Source: Scalesia atractyloides (lineage: Eukaryota; Streptophyta; Magnoliopsida; Asterales; Asteraceae). From it: a DNA stretch of 64,000 nt. The DNA lies in the NCBI GenBank assembly GCA_947069175.1, contig CAMTDV010000017.1, positions 40,371,126 through 40,435,125 on the forward strand, in the 5' to 3' direction. The position numbers were made by a program, and so were the translations under genes. Shown piece after piece: positions 36,990 through 49,854 of the stretch. How positions within the stretch are numbered: position 1 is the stretch's first letter; each line of letters starts with the position of its first letter. The notes under the pieces were generated by a model that worked only from the letters and a program-made list of their open reading frames with translations, did no database searches and was not told the DNA's origin.

Positions 36990-38349
36990 TGATGACTATC
37001 GTTAGCATCATGCAAAAACCGAAATAAACTAGGTAGCTAGAGTAAGTCGGGTATCGAACAAGAGGGGTTTAGTGGAAAGTGTTATGGATTAAGCTATAAT
37101 AACTAAGTGCAAAAAAATCTTGGTTTGTTTGGTTTTTTGATTAAACAATGAATTACTACAAACAAGGTTGTAAAAAATGGGAGAAAAAATGATTCCTCCG
37201 GATTTAAGATTCAAGGCGAATTTCAGTTATGTGTTTGATTGCTACAATTACATAGACATAATTGTATGACCTGATTAATTGATTGTGATGTAAGAGGACT
37301 AAGTACTCTGATTGATTAACAACGAGAGGTTATCACACGATTATCAATTGAATATTACCAAACCCAATCCCTATCTAATATATCCTAATTACTAGAAATC
37401 TCGGGAATTGAAAGAATCAAAACTAGGTTTAAGCAAAAATCAATCATTTACAAATGAACCGGTAACAAGCATCGAATGCTTGGATTACCAGATTTAACAA
37501 TCGTTCAACAAATAACATAGTTCACCTACAAGAATCCTCCACCCGGAGGAAACCATTAAGGGTTTAGCCACTTATCTCGATGAAACAATTGTCAAACGGT
37601 TGATGAACAATCGAACCATGATCAATCTTGAGGATCTTGTGAAGAAGATGATGATTTAGAGGGAAAAAGCTTCAATCTTTCTGACTTGTCTTGCCCAAAA
37701 ATCGATCCCAGAAGTGTTGGCTTCGAACTAGGGTTTAAACCCTTTAAATACTTTCCAAAAACAACTATCTAAGCGTTTTTTCATCAAACGGACCATAAGC
37801 TATGGTCTGGGACCATAAGCTACGGTCCGGGAGTTCTGTTTCAAAAGTTTACTTTGACCGTAACCTACGATCAGATACGGTAAGTTACGGTAGCAACATG
37901 TTGTTCATTCTCACGCATTCACACTTGTTCATACTTTGTGTTCACACTCTAAGTTACACTTTGAACCTTGGAAACTTAATATTTGTCATTCCTCAACCGT
38001 AAGTTACGATTTAATCAACCGTAACCTATGTCACATATGTTGACTTCACTTGTTAACTAAATTCAACTTTTATTTAATTACCAATAAGCCCCTAGACTTC
38101 ATTGTTTCGTGTTTCTTGCACTTTTTAGCTATTTCTTGACCCAAATCAACCTCCGAACAATATACAATGCCTTGATTATCATCCTTGCTTGTTCATAGCA
38201 TCTCTAGGCGTCGTAACTCCCCCAAATTAACTGATTTAACCTGTAAACCAGAGAAACTCGTAGTTAACTCATTCGAGGCATAATCATATAAAACGCATTA
38301 AACACATAATGTAATATACACTAAGGCTCGGGTTCTACCTTCTCCATCA
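36990..38349 (-). repeat. 3' LTR of Athila-1 (1360 bp)
   Basis: Near-copy of 42681-44051. Carries a cluster of palindromic GACCGTAAGCTACGGTC-like words at about 37790-38035. Differences from the other LTR are scattered substitutions and small indels, so the insertion is not very recent. Confidence 0.93.
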
Positions 38350-38362
38350 CATCCCCACACTT
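38350..38362 (-). other. Polypurine tract of Athila-1
   Basis: Minus strand AAGTGTGGGGATG directly before the 3' LTR start TGATGGAG. The same GTGTGGGGATG-type tract occurs again inside the element at about 39332. Confidence 0.8.
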
Positions 38363-39781
38363 ATCCTTTTTCGTCTCGAAAAAATCATTTGCAATGGAAT
38401 CACAATCAAATCCCTAGCTTTCAATTTATTTGATTATCTTATTAGCAAATCTACTTACACATTAACCAGGATTGCAAGTATATGACCCACTTAAACCCAA
38501 CCATCGGTTTCCAAGCCCTTATTGATAATTCATTAAGTTCAATTGAGTTATTCCTCTATGGGTCTCACACTCAAAAGACTACACCGCCACCTAATCCCAT
38601 TTCAAGCTTATGAATTTACCATTTTATATAACAAGCTTTTATATATTTTCGATTAAACTATGATGGATAATGGATGATGATTTCCGAGCTTAAGCATGTT
38701 TTTGTATACGATCACTTAGCGGACATACCTCGCATGAGTCACCATCCCCGCGATTAATTTCATAAGTTTCACGTATTTGCTTTTCTTTTCTAACTCCACC
38801 TAGAGGGTATATACCGCATGAGTCACCATCCCCGCGACAATACCATAGGCTTTGTCAATACATAGCTAGCTCAATATATGGATAGATGGAATTTTTTCGG
38901 GCGGCACCTTGTTTCGACTTTATTGTCATAAAAAGAAACAGGTGTGCCATTTAATCGGAATACTGATAAGCTTTTTATATATAACAACAACTCTTATACT
39001 CTCCACGGTTTCAGTTTTGCTATAACTCCTAAGGCGAGAACCAACAAGATTCCTAATCTTTAAATATTTTATACCAATCCTAAGGAACCCTTCAACCGGC
39101 TGGGCCTACCCACATATCCTAAATTAGATGCGTTTCCGACCGTTATATCATCTCATATGTATAATAATTGAAAGCCAACAATTTAATTATACCTATCTTT
39201 TCCATTTTGTTGCAAAAAATTTCGAAACATGTCAATTTTTTTTCCAAAATTTTCAATTTTTTTAACCAAATTCAACCAATTTTCTAGCATTTGAACTCAC
39301 CAACTTACCAACCCTATCTCGAGTTAGCGCATCCCCACACTTGGGATACATTGTCGCAATGTGTAGTGCAATTTTATAATCTGAAGGCGAGATATCCACT
39401 TAACAAACCAAGAACGGCTACAACCTAATCAACTCGACGAACAACACCATGCCCAACACAACGATTCACACCACCAAAACAACTAAAACGGGATAGAGAA
39501 ACACATGCACCTGATCAGAAAACAAGTGAGTGTCTGTAGTGCTGTAACTGTTGTGCTCAAAACCGGAGAATACGCATCAAATGGATCCCTTGATACCTCA
39601 CCGAGGATGTTGCAAAACATCCCCACACTTGAATCATTGCATCCGTGAAGATGAACTCGTGGATACCTGTCAAAACACAACACACCAAAACGAAACAACC
39701 AGTATCCAAAACTCTACATCCTCGGGCTGCCTCCCGAGAGCGCTAAGTTTTAGGTCTTCAGCCAGACCATACATGATATGC
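38363..39781 (-). other. Athila-1 3' non-coding part
   Basis: No coding sequence seen. Contains a repeated CGCATGAGTCACCATCCCCG unit (38733 and 38817) and the ATCCCCACACTTGGGATACA block at about 39331, also found in Athila-2. Confidence 0.6.
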
Positions 39782-40510
39782 TCACGGTGGCTCAGATGCA
39801 CACATACCTCTCCAATTATCTCCATACATATCCATCCAATCTTTAGGAAGGGTCATGGCTTCACTCCAGTTAGGGTTACGGCCAACATGGTCAACCCATC
39901 TAAACCCACCATTAGGTGGTTCCGTTTTCTCAGCTCTTCTTCTTACATCCACCTTCTTTGCCTGATTCCCATCATCCATCAACTTGGACCTGAAAAAATT
40001 ACCACTAGAACCAATCTCATCAATAGCATCGGCGTGACTCAAGTCGTCAAGAAGATCGTAAGCAATAGACTTTAAAAATACATTAAAGTACAACTTACGA
40101 TTCTGGTTGCTCAAAGTGACCATACCATTCCTACAATCGATTTGAGCATTTACTATATACAGGAACGGCCGTCCCAAAATTACCTATGGTTGGGCGTAGG
40201 TCTGTGCTGGTGCATAATCGACTACCATGAAATCGACTGAGTAGTAGAACTCGCCGAGCTAGATTACTACATCTTTCATAACCCCCAAGGTTGTTTCAAA
40301 CTCACATCTGCGAACATCGCCATGCTATCACACGCTTGTAGAGGCCCAAAGTCATATTGGCCGTACAAGCTACCGGGGAGAACGCTCACCCCGCTCTATA
40401 ATCCAACAATGCGCGATGGATCTTGAATTTACCAACCCGGATTGGAACTACCAATTCCCCTAGATCACTCCATTTGGTTCTTCATTAGTATCCGTTAAAC
40501 CTGCAATCAC
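39782..40510 (-). pseudogene. Aspartic protease region of Athila-1, broken
   Basis: Reading from about 40500: HRALLDYRAG in place of the usual DxGA active site, then a YGQYDFGPL-like stretch, and MGRPFLYIVNAQIDCRNGMV at 40177, the conserved GRPFL end of Athila-type proteases. Stops separate these parts. The chain goes on to 39782 without RT similarity. Confidence 0.72.
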
Positions 40511-40602
40511 ATGAGAAATTGACGAACCTTTATCAAAACAGTTATTTTGATGACCAAAATTTACCCACTAATCGGTATGTTCTTCGTATTCTTGAGATTT
40601 GT

Positions 40603-42545
40603 CTACGTGTCACTTGGCAGCTTCCCATTCTGCTGCTTCAAGGCTGCAACTTCGGTAGCCAGTTGCCCCATTTGAGTCGTCAATGATTGGATGGCTTTGT
40701 CCCTAATTTCATCCTTTTGGGCCCGCTCGTCATCCATCTGACCTCTCTTCTGCAACTCTTGCTGTATGGCTCTCAACATCTCCATCATCTCACTACCACC
40801 CCCACTACCATGTTGGTAGTTTCTTTGATAACTGAAGTTATTGCCCCCTTGATAGTTATTTTGATTATAGGGCTGGTAGTACTGATTGTTGATTTGGGAA
40901 CCCAAAAATCTGTTCCCACTTCCCTGCATCATGTTCACCTCATCTTGCTTACCAACAATAATAGGGCACTGATTAACAATGTGCCCTATATCCCCACAAT
41001 GACCGCATAATGGATATTGTCCCCCGGTCTCAGGTAACTAATCTGCTGCCTTCACTACTGACCGACAAGTACTTCTCGGTGACCGCGCTTTTCACTTTGA
41101 CGTACGTGCCATTTTCTCTAAATAATCCCAGTCAACATTCTCTTAGTTCGTCCCGAAGGTACCATTCGAGATTGAACTGAGATCTCTCGTATCCTAGTCT
41201 GTTAGACCCTCGTGAAAAGCATTTAACAATTCCCACAATTGTATACCGTGATGTGGGCAATTCTTGAGCATCATCTTAAATCGGTTGAATGCTTCATGGA
41301 AATACTCACCTGATTGCTGTTGAAAACTACGAATGTCCTTCCTAGCAGTATTGGTTCGTTGAGGCGTGTAGAACTCATCTAGGAAGAGCTACTACATATC
41401 GGGCCATGTGAAGATCAAGGCATATGGCAAAGAGTGAAACCATTGTTGTGCCTTATCCTTGAGTGTGAATTGGAAGAGAACCAAATTCACATCATCCGCT
41501 GAAAAACCTTGGCCCCCAATATGGTTACACCGCGCATCATACGCGGTTCTTCATGTGCCAAACCATGGTATTTAGGTAAGCTGGAGATCGATTGTGCTCG
41601 TACCTCAAATGATCGACCTCCTAGTAGTTGAGGAATTACCTGCGGTGATGGGTTGTTAGCAATGCGGGTTTGAAGTGGCTTTCAACACCCCATACCAATC
41701 CGCGGTCGTACTTCCTAGGAATACCTTCAAGTGGATTAACCGGTGGAACTAAATTTCATGGAAGTGGCCTCTGTTGAACCGGCATTTGTTGCACCGGTGG
41801 TGGCAATGGTATGTCTAAAGGCCTTCCCGGAATTGGTTGCTGAATAATCGGGTTTGGTTGCTGAAACTGATGTTGATACCCAACCGTGCCTGGTTTGCTC
41901 TTTCCAAGAACCCATATACCGTGCCATACCACATCTCTAAATTTCCTGTGTTGGTCACTAGTGAATTCCCCTGATTACCCTGTAATCCTCATAATTGTTA
42001 TATCCATGCTCAAACTCTCCCGAGTTATTCCCTTGCTCTGACATAGAAAACCGTTGTTGCTTAGCTGGATAGTACTGTGAAGGTTGGGTTGGTGGAGGAA
42101 TTGAGGTGGATGCGTTGACAGGTTGTATGTGGTTCGGGTACTCATCGGCAACAATTCTCACATAGGGTGAGGAATGTTGGATAGTAGAGGTTTGGTTGAA
42201 GATTGGGCATTTGGAAGATGTTGGTTGATTTGAGTATGGCGGTAGATTGTCTAGACTAGGGAATGGTGGTGGAGGCATCGGTGGTTGTTGTATAGTAGTT
42301 GGTTGAGTTGATTGTGGTGGTTGAGCTGGTATGGTGGTATTGGATGATGGTTGTGTAGGAGTTGGTGTGAATTGGTGTTGTGAAGGTGAGTTTTCAGAAT
42401 GCTTCTCGAGGTTGCTTGAATTCTCCATTTGTACTTTCACTATTCTGTTTGCTCGCTGCACAACTCGGGTGTCCCGAACGGTTCTTTCAAGTTCCAGATC
42501 AAAGGCTAGCGGTGATGCTTTTCCGAAGTTTCTTGTATGATGCAT
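40603..42545 (-). pseudogene. Gag of Athila-1, broken
   Basis: N terminus MHHTRNFGKASPLAFDLELE at 42545, typical of Athila gag, followed by a Pro/Gln/Ser-rich stretch. The core (about 41560-41100) reads VLFQFTLKDKAQQWFHSLPY and ELLNAFHEGLT with stops and shifts. A zinc knuckle CGHCGDIGHIVNQC is near 40990. The C end (40938-40603) is a Gln-rich and helical tail. Confidence 0.85.
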
Positions 42546-42659
42546 GCATGTCTAGAACACCTACATAAGCGCAAACAAAAACACCTCGCATAAATCCGAA
42601 CACAAATAAAAATATATACTAATTTAAGAATACTTAAAACAAAACACTTTGTGCACGAC

Positions 42660-42677
42660 CCCCCTGCAACGACGCCA
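42660..42677 (-). other. Primer binding site of Athila-1
   Basis: Minus strand TGGCGTCGTTGCAGGGG starts three bases inside the 5' LTR edge. It differs by few bases from the TGGCGCCGTTGCCGGGG site known from Athila/Tat gypsy elements. Confidence 0.82.
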
Positions 42678-42680
42678 TTT

Positions 42681-44051
42681 TGATGACTGTCGTTAGCGTC
42701 ATGCCAAAATTGAAATAAACTAGGTAGCTAGAGTAAGCCGAGTATCGAACCGGAGGAGTTTAGTGGAAAGTGTTATGGATTATGCAACAATACCTAAGTG
42801 CAAAAAAATGTAAATCTTGGTTTGTTTGGTTGTTTGATTAAACTATGAATTACTACAAACGAGGTTGTAAAGAATGGGAGAAACAATGATTCCTCCGGAT
42901 TTCAGATTCAAGGTGAATTTCAGTTACGTGTTTGATTGCTACAATTACATAGACATAATTGTAGGACCTGATTAATTGATTGTGATAAAAGAGGACTAAG
43001 TACTCTGATTGATTAACAACGAGAGGTTATCACACGATTATCAATTGAATATTACCAAACCCTATCCCTATTTAATATATCCCAATTACTAGAACTCTTA
43101 GGAATTGAAAGAATCAAAACTAGGTTTAAGCAAAAATCAACAGTTTACAAATCAAGCAATTCAAATCGACCGGGAACAAGTATCGAATGCTTGGATTACC
43201 GGATTTAATAATTGTTCAAACAAAATAACGTAGTTCACATACAAGAATCCTCCACCCGGAGGAAACCACTAAGGGTTTAGCCGCTCATCTCGATGAAATA
43301 ATCGTCAAATGCTTGATGAACAATCGAAACCATGATCAATCTTGAGGATCTTGTGAAGAAGATGACGATTTAGAGTGAAAAAGCTTTAATCTTTCTTACT
43401 TATCATGCCCAAAAATCGATCCCAGAAGTGTTGGCTTCGAACTAGGGTTTAAACCCTTTAAATAACTTCCAAAAACAACTATCTGCGCATTTTTTGGTCA
43501 AACGGACCGTAAGCTACGGTCCGGGAGTTCTGTTTCAAAAGTTTACTTTGACCGTAACCTACGGTCAGATACTGTAAGTTCGGTAGCAACTGTTCATTCT
43601 CACGCATTCACACTTGTTCATACTTTGTGTTCACACTTGTTCACACTATAAGTTACACTTTGAACCTTGGTAACTTAATATTTGACATTCCTCAACCGTA
43701 AGTTACTGTTTAATCAACCGGAACCTATGTCGCATATGTTGACTTCATTTGTTAACTAAATTCAACTTTCATTTAATTACCAATAAGCCCCTAGACTTTA
43801 GTGTTTCGTGTTTCTTGCACTTTTTAGCTATTTCTTGACCCAAATCAACTTCTGAACAATATACAATGCCTTGATTATCATCCTTGCTTGTTCATATCAT
43901 CTCCAGGCGTCATAACTCCCCTGAATTAACTAATTCAACCTGTAAACCACACAAACTCGTAGTTAACTCATTCGAGGCATATAATCATCTAAAACGCATT
44001 AAAACGTATAATGTAATATACACTAAGGCTTGGGTTTTACCCTCTCCATCA
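42681..44051 (-). repeat. 5' LTR of Athila-1 (1371 bp)
   Basis: Starts TGATGACT and ends CTCCATCA on the plus strand. The palindromic ACCGTAAGCTACGGT word cluster lies at about 43503-43725. Confidence 0.93.
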
Positions 44052-44056
44052 AGTTC

Positions 44057-44480
44057 TTTTTTTCCTTTCAACCACCCCATTCTGTTCTGGTGTCCTTGGT
44101 ATGTGGAATTGCCTAACAATCCCTTTTGACACACAGAAGTCATCCAACTCCTTATTTTTAAATTTTGTACCATTATCACTCCTAAAGACTTTTACTGACA
44201 GGTCAATTGCTTATCAACTTGTTTCATAAAATTTTACAAGATGCCTGCAGTCTCATCTTTGGAATGCATGAAGAAAGTCCATGTAACCTTGAAAAATCAT
44301 CAACAATGACAAGACAATATCTTTTCTATTTTAGACTCATGATTTTTACAGGGCCAAACAAATCCATATGCACCAACTGCAAACATTGGCTTGTTTTGGA
44401 CTCTTCAATTGACTTGTATGAACTTTTATGTTGTTTGCCTTTTAAACAGGAAACACAATGTTCATCATAAGTGAATTGTT
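44057..44480 (-). pseudogene. Integrase N-terminal part of element B
   Basis: Reads CVSCLKGKQHKSSYKSIEES, VHMDLFGPV, VIVDDFSR, SLRSDNGTKFKN and PEQNGVVERK: zinc-binding end, then the Asp, Asp and Glu sites of the rve core. A frameshift lies in the middle near 44260. Athila-1 follows at 44056. Confidence 0.9.
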
Positions 44481-45032
44481 TTAAGGGTAAACCTCTGGTA
44501 AGATTTTGTTTAGAGAAATGGTGATAGTTTTAAGATTTGTATGACTAAGTGTTCTATGACATAGTTCTGTCTCTTTACTTGAAGCAACTGAGAATAGACA
44601 TGCATTGGACATTGGATTATCCTTCAACATATCAACCACATACACACTGCCACTCCTATGAGCAACAAGTTGTGCTTTGCTCTCAGCTATTATTTGATCA
44701 ATCTTCTTAACCACTTCTGGTCCAACAATCTGACAAGTTTTCTTTGTAAAAAAGGACCCATATCTTTTGTCACTCATTTGTGAGACACTCAGCAGATTAA
44801 ATTTCAGATTTTCAATTAGATTTACATTTTCAAATTTGAGTTTCCCAACCTGAACAGTTCCTGATCCCAACACCTTCCTTTTAAAATTGTTACCAAAAGA
44901 TATATCACCCTCTCCATGTGCCATGAAATCTTTGAGAAGGGCTCTACATCCTTTCATATGCCTGGAGCCTGCATTATCTACATACCATAAACTATCAAGG
45001 CAAGTAGAAGCTCCCTGCACATTAAGTAACAC
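44481..45032 (-). pseudogene. Protease and GAG-pre-integrase of element B
   Basis: 184 codons open. The protease site reads WYVDNAGSRHMKG, whereas copia proteases have WxxDSGxSxHM; the Ser-Gly of the active site is replaced. Then FNLLSVSQMSDK and the GAG-pre-integrase CHRTLSHTNLKTI (the common form is LWHRRLGHxN). Probably not active. Confidence 0.85.
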
Positions 45033-46576
45033 ATTAGTTCAGATGAGTTTCCAAAGCAAAAATGGCTTTGGATGGGGTCATGGACAATCAACCTCAAAAT
45101 CAGGAGAATGAGTAGTCTTTGTAACAGATCTTTGTAACATCTGTTGAGAGTCATTTCCTATCAAATGTTGATAACCATGAGGATGCCTATTTACTCTTGG
45201 TTTTGAGGGATTTTTGTAACTCTCATAACTAACAGGAACCTTTTGATAAATTGGTTGGCCATATCCTCTTGGGTACTGGTTTGTAGGTGGTGCACCTATT
45301 ACCTATACCTCTCTGGGAGTAGAGGTTTTGTTCAATTGTTTGGTAACAGATGTTTGAACAGGGACAAAGGTCTGTTCAGATTTATCTTGGAAAAATATTG
45401 ACCTGTTACTCTCAAGTGTTTTGGTTTTATACTCCTTTCTTTTGACATCAAAATTTTAAAGATAAACACACTCTTGAGTTTTATGATTTGTTTTGCCACA
45501 GATTAAGCAGTTTGGTGGATCAATGATCACACTTTTTTTGTTTATATCATAAGCTTTTAGAAGAAAACAGTTTTTGGTGACATATTCTTCTTTTCACATA
45601 AATCACAAAATAGGTTTTTGATATTTTCTTTCTTTTTCCCTTTTTCTAAATTTTATCATCAGATATTTATAACATATGTTGGGAAATCTTTTAAGGGTAT
45701 GATCTTGACTTTTGGTGTTTTGACACCATCAGTGGTTGTGAAATCCATTGGCTTGAATTTCTCAAGAATGTCACATTCATAAGACCATGTGGGTTTGAAT
45801 TGATACTTTTCAATTTCTTCAAAAGTTGAAGATCCCTCATGTCTTTCTAAAACAATTTTGTTTCCATTTTTGTCAGTGACCTTGATTTCTTGACCAGCCA
45901 AGTTTGTTGGTATAACCTCAACCACACCATGATCATTTCCAATAACATTTTCAGAAACTTGGTCATTGTTTTTGAAACCTATGCCAAATTTTATGTTACT
46001 TTTGGTCTGGTATTCAAGTATAACTTCATAACCTTACATGATTCTACCCATTTTTCACAAGTGATTTGGGTAGATTCCAACTCCTTTTTGTAACTCTGAT
46101 ATTTTTCTACCATGGTTTGGAGTTGGTCCTTAGTTATGCTTGCCTCATGTTTTAGGCTACTGATTTCAGATTCTTTTTCAAACAACTTTGATTTTCACTC
46201 TTTTGTAAGTTTCTCAAATTGTAATTCATCGTCCAAAATCTTGTTCCTAAGGTTTTAATTTATCTTTTTTATGTTAGCAAAAGTAATAATGCATTATCTG
46301 AAATAGATCTTTAAGGGTCTGAGGTGATACCTTAGTAGCAACCATCATGGCACAATCACATTCACCTTCACAGATACTTGCATCCCAAGGATCAGACTGA
46401 GGTTTTGAATCTTCATCAACTTTCTCTTTTCTAACAACTGTTTCATCAGAACATTAGACTCATCAGACTTAGACACCACTTAGATTCATCGCCCTCAACA
46501 ATGGTTTCTAGTGCTATAAAACAAAAATCATTTTGGTTCTTTTTAGTATTGGCAACTAGAGCAAAGTTTTCATCAG
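45033..46576 (-). pseudogene. Extended gag of element B: coiled coil and second zinc knuckle
   Basis: From 46185 down, EKESEISSLKHEASITKDQL and MVEKYQSYKKELESTQ form a heptad-like helix. At 45925-45659 is an open stretch starting MVEVIPTNLAGQEI. Near 45500 a CLICGKTNHKTQEC motif is a well kept CX2CX4HX4C zinc knuckle, and a CDLCEKKN pair precedes it near 45590. Stops and shifts separate the parts. Coiled coils in gag are reported for Sireviruses. Confidence 0.65.
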
Positions 46577-47671
46577 TTAGATCCTCAGGCAAGCTACTCC
46601 AATCAACAAAACCTTGAGTAAAGAAACTCTATTGATTAACCTATGCCGGAGCAGTGGTTGAGAAGCTTGTGGTCCAGGTTGCATTTGAACCTGAGGAGAT
46701 AGGGCATGCACATATTGGATCTGAGGGACAGTGGTTTCAACATATTGCACAGGAACAGTGGTTGCAGGGTGTGGAAAATGAGTAGTGTTTTGCATATGAA
46801 GAGCAGGGGTATATTGGGGATAATGGACAATGCTTTTAGTGTTTTGAGGTCTACGGCTAGGATGTGTGATAATTGGTCCAGTTGATTGAGTTCTACATTC
46901 CATAGCAAAGTGTCCTAGCCTATTACACTTACAACATTTGATCTTTGACTTATCCAGCACAACTTTTAACCCCCCATGCAACCCTGGCAACTTCCTACCA
47001 GTTCTCTTATAATACTTGCTTGCACTAACACTCAATAAAGAAAGTTGGTGCAAAATATCCATTTGCTCTATATCTGAAGGATCAAAATTTTGAAGGCCAT
47101 TCAACTTAGATAATAGATTGTCAGAAGTTTGTCTTTCCCCATTTGCAGCAAAGGCATAGTTGAGTGTGTAAGAATCAGAGTTGAACTCCCACCAGAGGTT
47201 ATGCTAATGAAATGATCATAACTCTGATCCTTACAATTGCCAGAGGCTTCTTCTTGGCCAAAGGGTGGTGTACTACCAACTGCGTAGTCATCAACCACCT
47301 TGCCAAATTCTTGTAGCTTCTTTTTCTGGTTCAGCTCTCTTTCATAGATGAGGAGCCTACCATGAAGCTGTGTTAAACTAATTTCTTTAAACCCAACAGA
47401 ATTTCTAGTCACAAAAGCTATAGTGTCCCACTTTTCTTGTAATGATCTAAGAAAATGACCATTTAAAGTCGAATTTGCAGACACAACATTAATCAATTTA
47501 AGTTCACTAATGAGACATCTAAATCTTTCAAACCGTTGGGTTAGTGACTCTCCTTTGACATGACAAAATGTTTCGTATTGTTGATTCAAAACCTCTCTGT
47601 TGTTCTCAATGACTTCTTCAGTCCTAGCGAATTTCTCTTTCAAAGCATCCCGTAACTCTTTTGCGCTGTTG
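46577..47671 (-). pseudogene. Gag core of element B
   Basis: SAKELRDALKEKFARTEEVI at the right end, then FCHVKGESLTQRFERFRCLI, FLRSLQEKWDTIAF and a GAG zinc knuckle CCKCNRLGHFAMEC near 46940-46900. The UBN2-type fold is expected. The N-terminal continuation lies beyond element C at 54296-54385. A frameshift near 47105 and a stop after LINRVS are present. Confidence 0.88.
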
Positions 47672-47676
47672 CAGTA

Positions 47677-48164
47677 TGTTGGGATTAAACCCTATGAAAG
47701 GAACAGATGATATAAAGCTAAATAACACTATCCGAGCTTTGGTTCAACTATCAGAGGTTACAACCTCTGATGTACTTACACTGCTTTCCATAAAGACTGC
47801 TCATCCTATCATCTTCCTTCACAAAGCTTCAAGGTCTGCCAGAGTTAACAAGGACAGAGGATAGGAATCAGAGTTTAGTCATTAGCTTAGTTAATCAATG
47901 TAACAGTGCCAAGCACTGATAGTTAGTATAAGCAGTGTTTAGAGTTAGTTACATATTGTTTCCTGTCACTATCAATCCTGACGTCATCAAAGATGCTCAG
48001 AGGTTATATAGTTAGTATAAATAGGTAACTCTTGTAACATTTAAACTTGTCTCTTAAAAGATCAACTTTCACATATCATCTTCTCTGCATTTTCTCATTA
48101 CCAAACTGTAATTGCAAAGGCTGATGGGGAGTTTGTGAATCACATGCAAGTTAATTAACTTGAA
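47677..48164 (+). repeat. 5' LTR of element C, truncated
   Basis: Matches 53662 onward through TTAATTAACTTGAA, then jumps to the RT coding sequence GGTGTTTCAAATGG. About 140 bp of LTR end and all of the primer site are lost. TGACGTCA is at 47979-47986 and TATAAATAGG at 48016-48025. Confidence 0.92.
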
Positions 48165-49377
48165 GGTGTTTCAAATGGATATAAAGAGTACATTTTTGTA
48201 TGGAAAAATCAAAGAAGAGGTGTATGTCTGTCAACCTCCAGGTTTTGAAGATGCATTCCATCCTGATCATGTCTACAAGCTCAACAAAGCATTGTATGGC
48301 TTGAAACAAGCACCAAGAGTCTGGTATGAAACTCTATCCACTTTTCTCTTATACATAGGGTTTACTAGAGACAAAATAGATAAAACTCTGTTTCTAAAAT
48401 GGAAAGGAAAAGATTTGATGCTTGTCCAAATTTATGTGGATGACATCATTTTTGGATCCACAAGCACTGCTATGTGTGAATAGTTTCAAAAACTCATGGC
48501 AGCAGAGTTTGAGATGAGTGCAATGGGTGAGCTCCAATGTTTTCTTGGTCTTCAAGTTAAACAATTGCACAATGGTACATTTATCCATCAAAACAAGTAT
48601 GTGAAAGAACGTCTTAAAAAGTTTGATATGGATGATTGTAAACCATGTAGCACACCCATGGCAACCTCCAAGCTAGTCACCATTGATGGTAAAGATGACC
48701 TTGTTGATCAAACTCTTTATAGAAGCATGATTGGGTCTTTATTGTACCTAACTGCATCAAGGCCAGACATCATGTTTGCAACATGTGTTTGTGCCAGATC
48801 ACAGGCATTACCTAAAAAGTCTGACCTTATTGCTGTAAAAAGGATATTCAGATACATAAAAGGTGCTCCCACACTTGGTATCCGGTATCCAACTAATGGG
48901 AATATTGAGCTTTCAGGTTTTTCAGATAGTAATTTTGCTGGGTGTAAAACTACAAGGAAGTCCACATCAGGAGGATGTCAATTCCTAGGTGATTGTCTAG
49001 TGTCTTGGCAAAGCAAAAAGCAGGTTGCAGTTTCAACATCCACTGCTGAGGCAGAGTATATTGCTGCTGCTAGCTCCACTGCTCAGCTCTTGTGGCTTCA
49101 AAACCAGTTGCCGGATTTTGGTGTAACTGCACTAAAGACTCCACTAAGATTGGACAGTCAAGCTGCTGAAAACATCATTAAAAATCCAGTTTCTCATTCA
49201 ACTACAAAGCACATTGACATCAGACATCACTTTGTGAGAGATTGCTATGAAAAAGGTTTGATTTCTTTGCATCATGTCCATACGTCAGATCAACGGGCAG
49301 ATGTTTTAACCAAGGCATTGGATACATCTACCTTTGAAAAATTGATCTCAAGGCTTGGTATGCTAAACATGGATTAA
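48165..49377 (+). pseudogene. RT (partial) and RNase H of element C
   Basis: Begins in the RT at VFQMDIKSTFLYGKIKEEVY, with LYGLKQAPRVWYETL and IYVDDIIFGST. A TAG at 48481 replaces the second Glu codon of the CEEFQ motif. From 48496 the rest is open for 293 codons to RLGMLNMD: AEFEMSAMGELQCFLGLQV, SLLYLTASRPDIMFATC, RNase H with STAEAEYIAAAS and TKHIDIRHHFVRD. Apart from one stop it is well kept, but without its N part it cannot make active RT. Confidence 0.93.
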
Positions 49378-49854
49378 AAACAAGTTTTCTTGTAAATCCA
49401 TGTGTACATAGCATCAAAATGTTTTCAGAAATTCAAAAATTCCTTAAAAATAGTTTAAAATTGAAATTTTTCAATAGATCTTTAAAAGTCTGATCACAAC
49501 ATTTGTTTGCTCAAAACCTCCGATAGGCTTTAAAATCTTATCCACTGATACAGTGTATCCTCTGACTTCTATTTTTCACCTCTCCAAAACCACTGATGGC
49601 TATCCTTTGATAGTGTTAACAAAATCAGTATTGTCCAAACCTCTGTCCTAAAACAGTGTTTTTGCCACATCAACGGTTACTTTTCTCATCAGAGGTTACA
49701 CGTGGCCAGATGTTAGCCATCCGATCTTGCAACAGATGCCACGTCATGTTCACTTTTTTTCAAAACCCCTATAAAACCCCTGTTTTATCTCACCAGTGGT
49801 TACCCTAACTTGTGTCGATTTCAAAATCTCAATATAGTTTTTCTCTCACACACC
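49378..49854 (+). other. Spacer between pol and accessory ORF in element C
   Basis: Non-coding. Dense in CCTCTG, CAGAGG, CACTG and CAGTG words. Its end (CCCCTGTTTTATCTCACCAG) is the sequence that in element A follows the 5' LTR directly. Confidence 0.6.

Larger units (their letters stand above)
36985..44056 (-). mobile_element. Athila-1: gypsy retrotransposon (36990-44051) with its target duplication
   Basis: The span includes 5-bp target copies AGTTC at 36985-36989 and 44052-44056. The element starts TGATGACT and ends CTCCATCA. LTRs of 1360 and 1371 bp enclose a 4.3 kb interior with gag and a protease remnant only. RT, RNase H and integrase are absent, so it depended on helper proteins. The primer site resembles the TGGCGCCGTTG type of Athila elements (tRNA-Asp). 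Confidence 0.92.
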
